A program made the translations under genes and the position numbers. From Odiellus spinosus (taxonomy: Eukaryota; Arthropoda; Arachnida; Opiliones; Phalangiidae), in contig OY987225.1 of assembly GCA_963920705.1 (NCBI GenBank), positions 31,061,538 through 31,125,537 on the forward strand: a stretch of 64,000 nucleotides of DNA, in the 5' to 3' direction. Of this stretch, positions 12,816-25,144 are shown piece by piece; positions within the stretch are counted from its first letter, which is position 1, and every line of letters starts with the position of its first letter. Under the pieces are notes generated by a model. That model did no database searches, was not told where the DNA came from, and was given only the letters and a program-made list of their open reading frames with translations.

Positions 12816-13514
12816 ATGATTTGGTAAGATACGATAAAATCGCTTCGATATTCGCCAGAGAATACAAAATTTGAGATCATTATATAGATATTCGATACAT
12901 ATTCATCTGTTATTAGACAATACTGTAATATACGCCTATCTGTAAGGGTCGAAATAGGGTCTTGATACCTTAAAACACGTTGCAAACTCATAATGAAATG
13001 AATTAAACCTATAAAAGCCCACTTCAGAATAAAATGATCATTACGGATTATAGAATAAGTTTAATATTTCAGAAACATTAAGAAATAAATGAAATTCAAA
13101 CTCGCCCTCCCATCAAGTGGTAATAAAACACCACATTTAATGATATGTAGAAATCTTTAAGTGGGTTCCTTTCTTTATTGTATTGTTTTTCATATTTCCA
13201 AAAGGAAATTTTATACCAGTAATGATCATTTTAAATAAAAATTAGTAGTTTTTTTTTCTTGCCTTTAGTTTGTAATAATACAAAGTTCACGTGGGATCTT
13301 CAACGTGAGCGTAATTTTATACTAAACTGTGATTTATTTATATTATAGTTCATTTCCTCTATCATTATTTCTTGTAAATTAATCGAAAATTACATCGAAA
13401 TTAAAGATAACTTACTGACGAATCATAGTTTAAACGTGTTGAAATTTGCGTCGGTTTTTATGGATCGAGACTTACAACTTGAAAGGAAAGGTATACCCTA
13501 CATCTTGAAATATT
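12816..13514. other. gene-free stretch
   Basis: AT-rich sequence with no exon or repeat that I can define. Confidence 0.5.
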
Positions 13515-15062
13515 TTTTCCTATTTTGTATTATATTATATTATAATATATTAATTTTTCCTATTTTATATTATATTATATTATAATATATTAATTTTACC
13601 TATATTATATTATATTATAATCTATTAATTTTACCTATATTATATTATATTATAATCTATTAATTTTACCTATATTATATTATATTATATTATTAATTTT
13701 ACCTATATTATATTATATTATATTATATTATTAATTTTACCTATATTATATTATATATTATTAATTTTACCTATTTTATATTATATTATATATTATTAAT
13801 TTTACCTATTTTATATTATATTATATATTATTAATTTTACCTATTTTATATTATATTATATTATTAATTTTACCTATTTTATATTATATTATATTATTAA
13901 TTTTACCTATTTTATATTATATTATATTATTAATTTTACCTATTTTATATTATATTATATTATTAATTTTACCTATTTTATATTATATTATATTATATTA
14001 TTAATTTTACCTATTTTATATTATATTATATTATATTATTAATTTTACCTATTTTATATTATATTATATTATATTATTAATTTTACCTATTTTATATTAT
14101 ATTATATTATTAATTTTACCTATTTTATATTATATTATATTATTAATTTTACCTATTTTATATTATATTATATTATTAATTTTACCTATTTTATATTATA
14201 TTATATTATTAATTTTACCTATTTTATATTATATTATATTATTAATTTTACCTATTTTATATTATATTATATTATTAATTTTACCTATTTTATATTATAT
14301 TATATTATTAATTTTACCTATTTTATATTATATTATATTATTAATTTTACCTATTTTATATTATATTATATTATATTATTAATTTTACCTATTTTATATT
14401 ATATTATATTATATTATTAATTTTACCTATTTTATATTATATTATATTATATTATTAATTTTACCTATTTTATATTATATTATATTATATTATTAATTTT
14501 ACCTATTTTATATTATATTATATTATTAATTTTACCTATTTTATATTATATTATATTATTAATTTTACCTATTTTATATTATATTATATTATTAATTTTA
14601 CCTATTTTATATTATATTATATTATTAATTTTACCTATTTTATATTATATTATATTATTAATTTTACCTATTTTATATTATATTATATTATTAATTTTAC
14701 CTATTTTATATTATATTATATTATTAATTTTACCTATTTTATATTATATTATATTATTAATTTTACCTATTTTATATTATATTATATTATTAATTTTACC
14801 TATTTTATATTATATTATATTATTAATTTAACCTATTTTATATTATATTATATTAATTTAACCTATTTTATATTATATTATATTAATTTAACCTATTTTA
14901 TATTATATTATATTAATTTTACCTATTTTATATTATATTATATTAATTTTACCTATTTTATATTATATTATATTAATTTTACCTATTTTATATTATATTA
15001 TTAATTTTACCTATTTTTTATTATATTATTAATTTTACCTATTTTATATTATATTATTAATT
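13515..15062. repeat. 33/38-bp AT satellite, about 45 copies
   Basis: Each unit has a constant part TTAATTTTACCTATT and then a run of TTATA pentamers. Most units are 33 bp; others are 38 bp because they hold one extra pentamer. The 33-mers and 38-mers lie in blocks. The first units (about 13,530-13,800) have irregular pentamer runs, and the last have CTATTTT changes and fewer pentamers. The unit is therefore a microsatellite nested inside a minisatellite. No gene is present. Confidence 0.95.
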
Positions 15063-15852
15063 TAATTTGTATTATTATATTTATGGAGACCTTCCCTTTA
15101 AGTTAATAAAACTTGATTCCATCTTAACGACATCAAACACGCTTGTATCAAGCCCTTGAAAACCTTTTTTTTTTTGTTATTACTTTAAACGTAATTTAAG
15201 CTTTTTCGAGTTGATTTTTGTAGCTTTATTCAAGGTCCTTATTTTAATGCGCGTTTAATATTATAAATTTAAATAATTACGCGCTAAATAATAATAATGC
15301 TCGAATTAGAATTGGGTAAAATTTAAAGGTCGCCAGTAAGTCTAAACCACTTGAAAAATAATATTAACGATATTTTTAGATTCAAGGTCTTACGTTCCTG
15401 TAATTATGTTATGTAAATTTAACTTTATAAAATAAATTTTACAAGACTCATCTATTTTAATATTAGCAATCTTTTCTATTTTATTTCTTAAATGCTGTTA
15501 AACAAATCTTACCTATTTCTAAGCAGTTAAATTATAATTATAATAAAACTAACTGAGTTCTTAGTAATTAAATATGTCTTGACAATCAATGCTTATTGAA
15601 ATGAATGATATCGAAAGCTATTTTACTTTCTCAAGTTCTTTTGTTTCCGAAACATTTCTAGCTAGTGACTAACGTTTATCATCGCTGTAGAGATAATTTC
15701 TACAGATAGAAAGAACTATTGTTTTTATCTAATGACCCCAAAAATAAGTTGCTCTAATTTTTAGTTTAAAATTTAAGAACAATAAAACCTTTGTCTTTAT
15801 TTTAACTTAATGTTTTCAATATTTATTTAGCACTATAGTGTTAATTGCTTCT
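15063..15852. other. gene-free AT-rich stretch
   Basis: No coding frame, array or terminal repeat is evident. Confidence 0.5.
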
Positions 15853-16262
15853 CGACCATTGGACAGAATTCCATTGGACAGAATCCCATTGGGCAGAATC
15901 CCATTCGATCCACAATCCCATTCAACCGATACGTTTTCGTAAACCAGAATCCCATTCGACCGAATCCCATTCGACCGACGTTCACAATCAGAAGTCCATT
16001 AACACATTCTAACCTAACCTAACCTAACCTAACCTAACCATTATCGGCTTAAATTCATCGGGACGCCCTTTTTGGTTTCGGCCCAATGGGAAATTCGGTC
16101 TATGGGGGATTCGGTTCAGCGGGATTCGGTTCAGCGGGATTTCGGTTCAATGGGAATTCGGTGCATTGGGCTCGGTCGGCCAAGATTCGGTTGATTGGGA
16201 CTATTTATTTTTTATTTCGGACCAATGGGAATTCGGTCCAATAGGATTCTATTCAATGGGTA
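15853..16262. repeat. ATTCGGTCCAATGGG word element with TTAGG core
   Basis: The left half (15,853-15,985) repeats words such as CCATTGGACAGAATCCCATT and CGACCGAATCCCATT. The right half (16,080-16,262) carries the same words reverse-complemented, such as AATGGGAATTCGGTCCAATA. Between them, 16,010-16,039 holds six AACCT units (the TTAGG repeat read on this strand). A similar design lies at 30,958-31,512. No open frame is present. The family is unknown to me. Confidence 0.7.
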
Positions 16263-16484
16263 TATACCGTGTTAATTATAATTCAAATACCTGTCTGTAG
16301 TGTATATAGAAAGGTTCAATTAGTTAATGGTTTAATTAAAGTTATAGCAATCAAGTGGAAGCGAAACTCTTACAACTTTGGAAGGGATTTAAACAATCAT
16401 TGAAAGACTGTTTTTTTGTATGCATAATTACGTCACTACCAAAATTTGAATTGAATATCTTCAAAATTACTTTCTCATTCTTAA

Positions 16485-16830
16485 AGGGATAATGAAGTGA
16501 TCAGTATTGTGAAAATTTGCCTTAGTTACTAATAAAATAATCAAAAACGAATATTCGTAAAGAAATCTATTTTTAACTTACTACGAAAGTAGGCTTAACA
16601 CGAATGCATGGAGAGGTTAGAATCCTTTGCCGTAAAATAGTCTCCAACCAATGAGAGAAGCCTACTTTATTTCGAAAGTAAAATGTTTCAAACTAAACTC
16701 TTGGCGCGCTTTTGTTCGTTGACCCGAAACTGTTAAACAGCTACATTTCAAACTCTTCGTGGATGTTTTTTTAAGCCTACTTTCTCAATAATATATTTCT
16801 AGTTTAATATTGGTTTTTAATAACTGTTGA
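16485..16830 (+). mobile_element. TTAA-type MITE, partial copy
   Basis: It starts with TTAA (16,481-16,484) and AGGGATAATGAAGT. An inner inverted pair, GAAAGTAGGCTTAA near 16,586 and TTAAGCCTACTTTC near 16,785, matches the design of the element at 51,285. The right outer end is not clear. Confidence 0.55.
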
Positions 16831-18635
16831 TTAAGGTCTTTTTAAAATTTAGATAATAAATCATGGTAAGGTTACATTTTCTCTTTAAAAATGGCAATCT
16901 ATATATCGACTCAGATATCTAGTCAAGGTTGAACCAAAGATTAAAAAAATACGCGTTACTTTACGGTACTTTAACCCAAAAAATTATTATTTGACATTAA
17001 AAGTTATTGATTAAAATGAAACACAATAAAAATTTTACCTAAAATGTAAAATCCCATAAAAATATTTTGTTTCAAGGATCTTTTTGTTGCGGAACAATTT
17101 AAGAGAATTTAAATATTTAAAAAAAGATATTTTGAATATAATATTTATTAATAATTTTTTCCCATAAATTATGGGGAAAACTGGTCCATAATTAAAATAT
17201 TTTAATATGGATGATAAGATCTAGATTATTCGATAAATTATTGTCTAAAACCCAGAATAATTAATTATATAAAAATAAATCTAAAAACTGAATTTATAAT
17301 TAGAAAAATTAAGTAATACTTAAAACTAAAAGGGGTAGAGGAAATTTCACACCCGCTTTCTCGGCTTTTATATCGTCAAGCTCTATTAGGATTAGTTTCA
17401 ATCGGTGTAAGAGGCGCTAGCTTTAACTGTACTAAAATTAAAATGATTACGTAATTGCGTAGTTAAAATCTTTCTTATATGGAAATTTTCAAACTCAAAT
17501 TAAACATAAACGAAGTTTAACAGTAACTAAAACCTATCATATTTCTTTTCAATTTAATGTATAAATACGCTCAACCAATCAGCATCAAGATAGAGAAAAC
17601 TTTTCATAAAATTACTTCAAAATTACTTTTTTGTTCGTGTCAATAAAGGCGATCTAGTTTCCCATGATTCCATAGTATACTTTCCAGTGGCAGTGGGAGG
17701 GTAAAATTTACGAAGCCTCCTGTATTTCACCCTCCCCTGAAACTTAGAGAAAATGCCTAACTAATAATTTTGGTTCATCTATTTCTAATTTCTTCTAAAC
17801 CTAATTGCATTTTTTTAATTAAAAATTATTCATCAGGGTAAAATTAAAACCATAAGGTCACCCTCTCTTTGAAACGTGCAGGAAATTCAAATTAACTTGT
17901 TCAAAAAAGTCACGATTTCCGGCGAAAAACCGAAATAAATTAAAAACGATTACGACAAATTACCAAACTACGGTCACAAGACCATTTAAAGTTTCTTAAA
18001 ACCTAGACAAGATCATTTCTAAGGGTGGAATAAATATAAAAATATATAATTTATTACTGTCGGCATTTTAGTTCGGTCATTTCCGTTAATTTTATGTCAT
18101 TCATACTTTTGACGTCGCGATAGAAAATTTATATGGGAAGGAAGTTACTACAGTTCCCGTAGCCTTGTAATTTATATGTTTTTGAAATATCTACAACGTC
18201 ATCACGAGGTAGAGACGTCTGTAAAGACCATGGAATTGTATTAATATGATTGAAAATTAATAAATTGACGAAATATTACCTTACGCTACCTTTATCATAA
18301 AACTTCTTGATCGTAAATATTAGAATGAATATTTTAAGTTAATAATTGTTACGTAACTTTTAAAAGGTTATATTTAAATCAATTTTTAACTTAAAGCGGA
18401 AAGGAAACTATAGTAATTAAAACTATACTAAAATATAATTAGATGATTAGTTAACGATTTAAGCGTAGTTAATTAAGAGTCAAATTTAATTATCTAAGTA
18501 AAATTATCTCGATTAACTACTAGAGTTTAGGAAAAATCAAACGCAATTTGCTTTAATTTGATCGATAGAAAGAGTAGATGCGTTGGAATTTGGAATTACA
18601 ATTTTAATTGCAATTAATTTAATTATATACCTACG
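16831..18635. other. gene-free AT-rich stretch
   Basis: I see no exon, array or complete element here. Confidence 0.5.
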
Positions 18636-18935
18636 AAAGGTAGGACCTTTCTAGATTAAGTACTTTTACCAAAAAGACCGCGCGAAAGCGACCTTATCTG
18701 GTGCCAGATCGCGCGAGAATTAACTGTAGACTCTACAATAGCGAAATTACGCGACCATAGTGATGACGTAATATTCCAGGGAATTTTTATTTTAAAAATT
18801 CCGAAAAATGGCGATTATAAAATATGTATTTTTACTGTTATGGTAATTTTGTTCTATGACATATGTATATATATTTTGAATCGATTTTTAACGATCTTTC
18901 AGAAAATGCTACTCAATTTTGATTTGTACTTCATG
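18636..18935 (+). mobile_element. TTAA-type MITE, degenerate copy
   Basis: Words AAGTACTTTTACCAAAAAGA, CGCGCGAAAGCGACC, GATCGCGCGAGAAT and GATTTTTAACGATCTTTC occur in the same order as in the complete element at 32,391-32,791. The outer ends are not recognisable. Confidence 0.6.
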
Positions 18936-19495
18936 AAAAATGGTTTAGCCCTACTTTGAAGTAATTCAAAATTGCGTATCAATCCTCCTTAAATTTTCCT
19001 CCATCATCATTTAAGACAAACTTTTAAATGGGATCGAACATAAATTAATTTGAAAATCAAAACCTAAACCATAAGATTACATGGGCGTATTAAAACATTT
19101 AAATGCAAATACTAGCTATGACCCATAAAGAAGGCAGTGTTTAGCAATAATAAATCGTCATAAATTTCAAGGAGGAAGTTGGTTTAAATCAAATAGTAAT
19201 AGGAAGTTGTCTGAAGTCATATTTTTCTAACTTTGGCCTGTATTTTTAACTAGATATAAAATATAATGGACTAAAGATAATTAGTTTAATGTAGCTTGAA
19301 CGACTTGTTGAAATAGTTAAACCTTAATTGTTATTTTAACCTTAAAATGAAGGCGAATCTGTGATCGCGTGGTTAGAAATCCTTAAATGGAGTATGAGAA
19401 GACAATTAGTTAACATTTGAATACATTTTCGAGGTCGAAGTTTAAGTACTATTTAAGCCAAAGCTGCTAAAAACTTGCACTCTATGATGACGTCT
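18936..19495. other. gene-free stretch
   Basis: No gene or repeat is definable. Confidence 0.45.
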
Positions 19496-19952
19496 GCCTT
19501 AATCCCTTTATTATCCCTAATCCACGATTATCCGCCCGACTCTCCCTTTATTATCTCTAATCCATGATTTTACATCTGTCTCTCCCTTTATTACCCCTAA
19601 TCCTTGATTTTACGTCTGGCTCTCCCTTTATTATCCCTTATCCACGATTTTACATCTGGCTCTCCCTTTATTACCCCTAATCCACGATTTTACGTCTGAC
19701 TCTCCCTTTATTACCCCTAATCCTTGATTTAACGTCTGACTCTCCCTTTATTACCCCTAATCCTTGATTTTACGTCTGGCTCTCCCTTTATTATCCCTTA
19801 TCCACGATTTTACATCTGGCTCTCCCTTCATTACCCCTAATCCACGATTTTACGTCTGACTCTCCCTTTATTACCCCTAATCCTTGATTTTACGTCTGGC
19901 TCTCCCTTTATTTTCCCTAATCCATGATTTTACATCTGCCTCTCCCTTTATT
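19496..19952. repeat. 40-bp minisatellite, about 11 copies
   Basis: Units read TCTCCCTTTATTACCCCTAA and then TCCTTGATTTTACGTCTGGC, with recurrent variants (TTATCCCTTA, CCACGATT, ACATCTG, TCTGAC). Variant pairs recur in order, which suggests that blocks of units were duplicated. The minus strand of the last units is stop-poor, which lengthens chance frames there. Confidence 0.93.
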
Positions 19953-20200
19953 AAAACTCCATGAATTTTGGAGCAAGTAACATCTTTCGTAAGACCCGTG
20001 AAATAGAGTACTTGAGCTGCCGGTAAAGAAATCTGACATTTTCGGGAAATATCCCTGCCTTTGACAGTGGAGGCGACGGAGAGAAATAACAGCACAATAG
20101 TTTCTCAAAAACAAGTTTTCGAGTAACTAAAAACTGATAAGACATTCTTTCCTTTTTTTGAAATAGTAAAAATACTCCTGTTTTTTTGAACAATGTTTCA
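19953..20200 (-). other. island open in three minus-strand frames
   Basis: This region is less AT-rich than its surroundings and is free of stops for 65-80 codons in all three minus frames. One frame reads LLFLSVASTVKG, like a signal peptide, followed by a segment with two cysteines. However, a stop lies just upstream of it and there is no ATG, so it would have to be an internal exon. AATAAA occurs on the minus strand at its 3' edge. I do not recognise a family; a lost exon or a transposon remnant are both possible. Confidence 0.25.
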
Positions 20201-20964
20201 ATGTATCGTAAGCTTCAGCGAATTAATACATAATGTTAAACGTCGTAGCAATAAAAGCAGTTTAGTTAACACTAAATCTTATCGCAAGTTTCGTATATCA
20301 GTTGAAATATCCGAAATACACGATTCATTGTGGTATCACAAAAGGCAACCGACTTGGAACTAGATACAAGCAGTACTATATCTATCACTAGATCCTAAAT
20401 AATTAACTATTTTTAACTGGAAATATCGAAAATAAATTCAGAGTCGAGTAGCTAATATGATTAAGTTATATACACAATTATAATCTTAGTTAGAAATTAA
20501 CATAATCTATCGTAGAAAAACCGGTTTTCAAGTGGAAATTCAGTTTCATTAGAAGCTTGTAAATGTGTTTAGCTTATCATAGATAAATGGGTATTTTTTT
20601 TAAGTTTCGGTTTTTGGAGTTTAAAAATTTATTTGATGTACGTATATATTGCAAACGTGGTTGTAAAAATGGTTTGAATTTGTTGCATTTAAAATATATT
20701 TTAGGGTATATTTGACTAAAACTGGAATTATATCGATTTATAATATTATCATATTAAATATTTACTAGCTAACTAATTCCGTTAATCGACTCCACACCAA
20801 ATATTAATTGTTTTGGATTAATTTAGGATCTTATGAGGTCAGAAAAAAATACCAAAAATTGGTGAAATTGAGTAGATTACAAAATTGTTCTGTAAAACCC
20901 TGTATTTAAAAATTATCAAATTTTTTTATGAAGGCCCTCCAAAAAAAAAGGAGATAGTCTCACT
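20201..20964. other. gene-free stretch
   Basis: AT-rich; nothing definable is present. Confidence 0.45.
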
Positions 20965-20968
20965 TTAA

Positions 20969-21450
20969 AGGGAGAATGAAAGGCCGAAATAACCTATTTT
21001 TAATCGATTAAGAATGCTAACATAATGAGAAAAACCATAATATAACTCACCAAAAATATTTCCTTATTTTATAATCAATTTCCAAAGTTCCGATGCTAAG
21101 CCTAGGCTGCCTAGCTCGGTGAACTAGGCTAGCACGACCCGTATTTTTTTTTTTAATATTCGCGGCTGTTCTTGTCGCCAATCACGAGCGAGTACGCGTA
21201 TTTTAAAAAAAAGCGTACTCGCTCGTGATTGGCGACTAGATCAGACGGGAATATTAAAACAAAATACGGCTCGTGCTCGCCTAGTTCGCCGAGCTAGGCA
21301 GCCAAGGCTTAGCATCTGCAAGTTTCGGAACTTTGGAAATTGATTATAAAATAACGAAATATTTTTGGTGAGTTATATTTTTGTTTTTCTCGTTATTTTT
21401 AGCATTCTTCATCGATTAAAAATAGATTGTTTTGGCCTTTCATTCTCCCT
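20969..21450. mobile_element. full-length foldback MITE, TTAA target
   Basis: Almost the whole 482-bp element is one palindrome. The left end AGGGAGAATGAAAGGCC pairs with the right end GGCCTTTCATTCTCCCT. Pairing continues through ATCGATTAA, TATTTTTGGTGAGTTAT, AAGTTCCGA and GCCTAGCTCGG-type words to a centre where GCCAATCACGAGCGAGTACG meets its complement around an A-run (about 21,205). TTAA flanks both ends (20,965-20,968 and 21,451-21,454). The TTAA target and AGGGA ends fit Kolobok/T2-type elements; piggyBac is less likely. Confidence 0.92.
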
Positions 21451-21454
21451 TTAA

Positions 21455-22635
21455 CTTAAAATTCCCGGTAGTATTTCCTTCCATTTAAAATTAACAACTC
21501 AAAGTTAACGAGAAGATTCACGGTACATTATCTATACGGAATTCATAACAAAATTCTTATTTTTAGGAAATCACACAAAAGGAAGCTAAATTTGGTTGCG
21601 TAAATTTATCCATTAGCTTTTTATATATTTTAAAATCACGTGATAACGTATTTGTACGTGACCTGGACTCGGATGGAGTAATTCACGCTGTTAGGGAAAC
21701 TTTTTATATATTTTTTTTTAACTGTCAGATTATACCAGCTTCAAAGTCATGTATTATATCTATCTTAAGGGGATTTAAAACACACAAACTATATATATAT
21801 TACGCCTTTGGCTATGGTACTATCTTACCGTGAAAATTAACTATAAAAGGCGGTGGTGCACTTATAAGAAGTCAACCGTTAAAAGACGTATTTGGATTTT
21901 TACAAAAAAAATATATAAAACTTAAAAAAAAAGCCCCAAAAAGTTTTATTTCTACTCGATTTTATTTTATAGTAAATAAAATGTAATTTACGGAAAAACC
22001 ATTACGTAATATTGCGCCGAAAATATTATAATTATATTTTAAATATATATTTATAGGAACTAAAATAAAACCATATTTTTAATTTTAAATGACTAAATTA
22101 AAATATCGCTTGTATTTTCCGTAAAATTATATTCCTAGTGTAATATTTGTTTTGTAAAATTTTCTACTGGTGGATTACGATTATTTAAATTCTCCCTTTA
22201 ATTAATTAACCTCCACTAACTGTAATTAAAACCTAATTGATTCGAAATTAAATCACAATTAAATTTATAACCGCAAGATTGATATCAACGATATAGTTCA
22301 TAATATAAAAATGTTAATTACAATTTAAATATGTCCCGAAACTCTCATTTGAAAACCAATTTTTAACCTTAGATTAATTGTCATTCTAAGACAGTAAATA
22401 AATTATAAATAACTTATATTATAATAGAATATTTTTTACCTGTTATAGCTTCAAGCTACAAGTTGCAATCAGTAAACGTTGAGGAGGGCTTCTTTTTTAT
22501 CCAATTATCCACACTTTCAAATAAAAAGTTTCCTAAGATAGAAGGAAAAAAAAAAGTTAACGAGGAAAAATTACTTTAACGCTCTTAAAATTTATAAATA
22601 TTGAATGAACTTTCGTAACAACAAAAAAATTGAGT
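21455..22635. other. gene-free AT-rich stretch
   Basis: No exon is seen. A word TTCTCCCTTTAATTAA at 22,190-22,206 may be another worn MITE end. Confidence 0.5.
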
Positions 22636-22639
22636 TTAA

Positions 22640-22858
22640 AGGGAGGGTGAAACACAAACCACTAATTATAATTAATTTTAATTGTACTTTTAAATTATTA
22701 ATAGTTGAATTATGTATTTAGATTCATTCTCGCGCGTTCTGGCACGTGATAGGGTCGCTTTCGGGCTGTCTTTCTCGTAACAGTACTTACGAAAATTATG
22801 GTTAATTAAGTTCGATAATTAATCGATAAAAAATTAATTGTTAGGTTGCATTCTCCCT
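22640..22858 (-). mobile_element. TTAA-type MITE
   Basis: TTAA flanks both sides (22,636-22,639 and 22,859-22,862). The left end is AGGGAGGGTGAAAC and the right end is GGTTGCATTCTCCCT. The interior holds CGCGCGTTCTGGCACGTGAT and TCGCTTTCGGGCTGTCTTTC, the reverse complement of words inside the copies at 18,640 and 32,391. The element is 219 bp and has no coding capacity. Confidence 0.85.
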
Positions 22859-23093
22859 TTAACACTAAGTCTAATAATTCATATGTATTAAGTTTTGTGA
22901 CAAAAACAGTTTGTATGTTGAGGGATTTCATCAAATACAAAGATAGGAACACGTGATCTTATGTAAATTTCCTGAATTAACTGGACATATCATTAAGGCC
23001 ATCACGTGCGGAGACAAGACACGTTTAACTTATCATCTTTGTTACGGTTCCTTGTTCAAATTATGAGGAATGTTTTAACTAGTTTTATATAAT

Positions 23094-23429
23094 CAGAAGC
23101 CGATGAAACCCTCGTTTGAAGTCTATTACTCCCGGGTCTTGTCTACCCCTCTCTGTATGGGTTATTCTCAAAAGGCGCGATTCGTACGACTCTTAACGGT
23201 AGATATTTTCGGAGCGAGAGTTCGTCGAGCGAATATCTCTAGCAGCCTTGGAGTTCGTCCAAAAACGTCGTCGTTTGTGGAGAGAGAGAATTTCCAATTT
23301 TCCGTAGACAGGGGGGATGAAGTAGGACCCCTTCTAACTCGTAAAATTTAGAATTTTACCCATACAGAGAGGAGCGCTATATGGAACATTGGAGTAGTAG
23401 ACTTCAAAGGAGGGTTTCATCGGCTTCTG
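23094..23429 (+). mobile_element. MITE, family CAGAAG, copy 2 (7-bp TSD)
   Basis: This 336-bp copy begins CAGAAGCCGATGAAACCCTC and ends GGGTTTCATCGGCTTCTG. ATATAAT flanks both sides (23,087-23,093 and 23,430-23,436). An internal open frame on the plus strand reflects element sequence, not a gene. Confidence 0.92.
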
Positions 23430-23436
23430 ATATAAT

Positions 23437-24574
23437 TCAAAGACCTGGACATATACCACTGTATTACCGTACCGTTACGTGTTTTACTTCTGCCCATTAC
23501 ACGCTAAGATTAACAATACAAAAACAACTCTAATCTGCGGAAAATTATGGCAAAGGGGGGATTTTCCCGAGACATCCGAGTGAACTTTAATAGACCTAAC
23601 ACAAAACAATAGGATTTACACTCGAATAAATATAAGCACGAATGAGATTACTTCGAAGTTACAGTAGATACGAAACAAAAACTCTTATGAAAACAAAAAT
23701 CATAGATATCAAGGATAGATTAACACGTCTTTTATTGCGAATGAAATTCGCCTTTGATTTAAATGATACGTAATCTTGGTAGTTGTTCAATATATTAAGG
23801 GCACAAGCTCAGTTAACCAACCATCCACCAAATAACGATGTTTATAGACTAATTAAAACCTTGCGAGTTCAGAAAAAAATATAAAAAACTAGCGTAAGTT
23901 TGAGAAAAACTTAATGTAAATTTTAAAATTAAATTGCAGTTTCTAACCTAACCTACTGTAATCAAAAAAATGGGAATTACTCTTAGATCGACACTTAACG
24001 AGAAGCCTTAATTATGTTTAATTTATAGTTACATGAAAATTAAATACTCATGATTAACAAATAAATATTAATATTTCTTCATCAAGGTTGCCACAGTTTT
24101 TTCAGAATCAAATTCCCTGACTTTTCCAGGTTTTTCCCTGATCATTTCCAAAGATTTTCCCTGACCGTTTCAGCTAACACTACCCTTTTTGGTTAATTTT
24201 CAAATTCCCTGACCTTTGGCAACCCTGTTCATTATCCCGACTTAAAATCTAAATCTTATTTTAATTTTACCTTAAATTACCAACAAACATAAATATACTT
24301 TCCCATTATCTCTAATATAAATGGTTCATTAGCTTAATTATCCATGTTGAAAAACAAATGAAATAATTCATTTCCCGCCCTTTCTTGTAGAGTTATTTAG
24401 GATATTCTAAATTTATACCATCTAAATCTAATCTTAACTATTTATATATACCTACACTACACGAATAACCACTAGAATTTAAACAATAACAATTTAACGA
24501 AGCATAACCTCCTTACATCCGACCTTATGTTGTTTTTCTTCCATACAATTTTTTTCTCTCTCTTTTCATTTCAG
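23437..24574. other. region upstream of the Gpr161 leader exon
   Basis: No coding exon is visible. At 24,085-24,230 a dispersed repeat rich in CCCTGAC is found (AAATTCCCTGACTTTTCC, TTTTCCCTGACCGTTTC, ending near GGCAACCCTG); related text forms the array at 60,447. The region ends in a strong polypyrimidine tract and CAG at 24,572-24,574, the acceptor of the leader exon. Confidence 0.55.
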
Positions 24575-25144
24575 ATAAACTAAAATATTCTTCCTGAGAC
24601 CCAAGTTCTTGGTTTTTCCCCAAAATGTTGTTGTGTCGAAGATCTAGAAGAGGCGATAGAAATTCCGAAGATACCTATAAACGTCGGAGTTAAAAACCCA
24701 GATCTCTCTCGAAAAAACTACGAAGTAATAACGGAAACAGTCACCAGGGGACCAAAAACCCGAGGAGAAAACGTATATATCTCAACTCATATATGATTGG
24801 GAGTCGATGGAAGAGGTTTAGAGGAAAGCCTAGTTCTAGTGTCGTGTCAGAACAGTTTCAGACATCGTGGAGTTAAGATCTCCTTACTTAAAAGAAGAAA
24901 TCTTAAGACTAACATTAAGTTTTACGAATTAATTCGTATACAATGAAATGACAAGCGCCAAGGCTTAACAAAGTTTCGTTAAAACTAATTACAAGAAATC
25001 GCGTTAGTTTTATATTGAAATGGTGGTTAGGAAATTCGCTTCAACTTGTTTCAACGTTTATCAGTTCGATACGGGTTAAGGAATTTTAATTTAAATAATA
25101 TAATATAATAATATAAATTAAAAAAAATATATTTAAATTATAAA
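24575..25144 (+). promoter_or_regulatory. Gpr161 5' leader exon with four uORFs
   Basis: The acceptor CTCTCTTTTCATTTCAG precedes this segment, so at least one upstream non-coding exon probably exists. Before the main ATG (25,145) lie complete short frames at 24,625-24,693 (22 codons), 24,793-24,876 (27 codons), 24,943-24,951 (2 codons) and 25,020-25,079 (19 codons). Such a leader would be expected to reduce and regulate translation of the receptor. The exon boundary is inferred from the splice signal alone. Confidence 0.55.

Noticed and set aside
16010-16039. A true telomere or chromosome end
   Set aside because: Only six AACCT units occur, embedded in the middle of a dispersed element with ordinary sequence on both sides.
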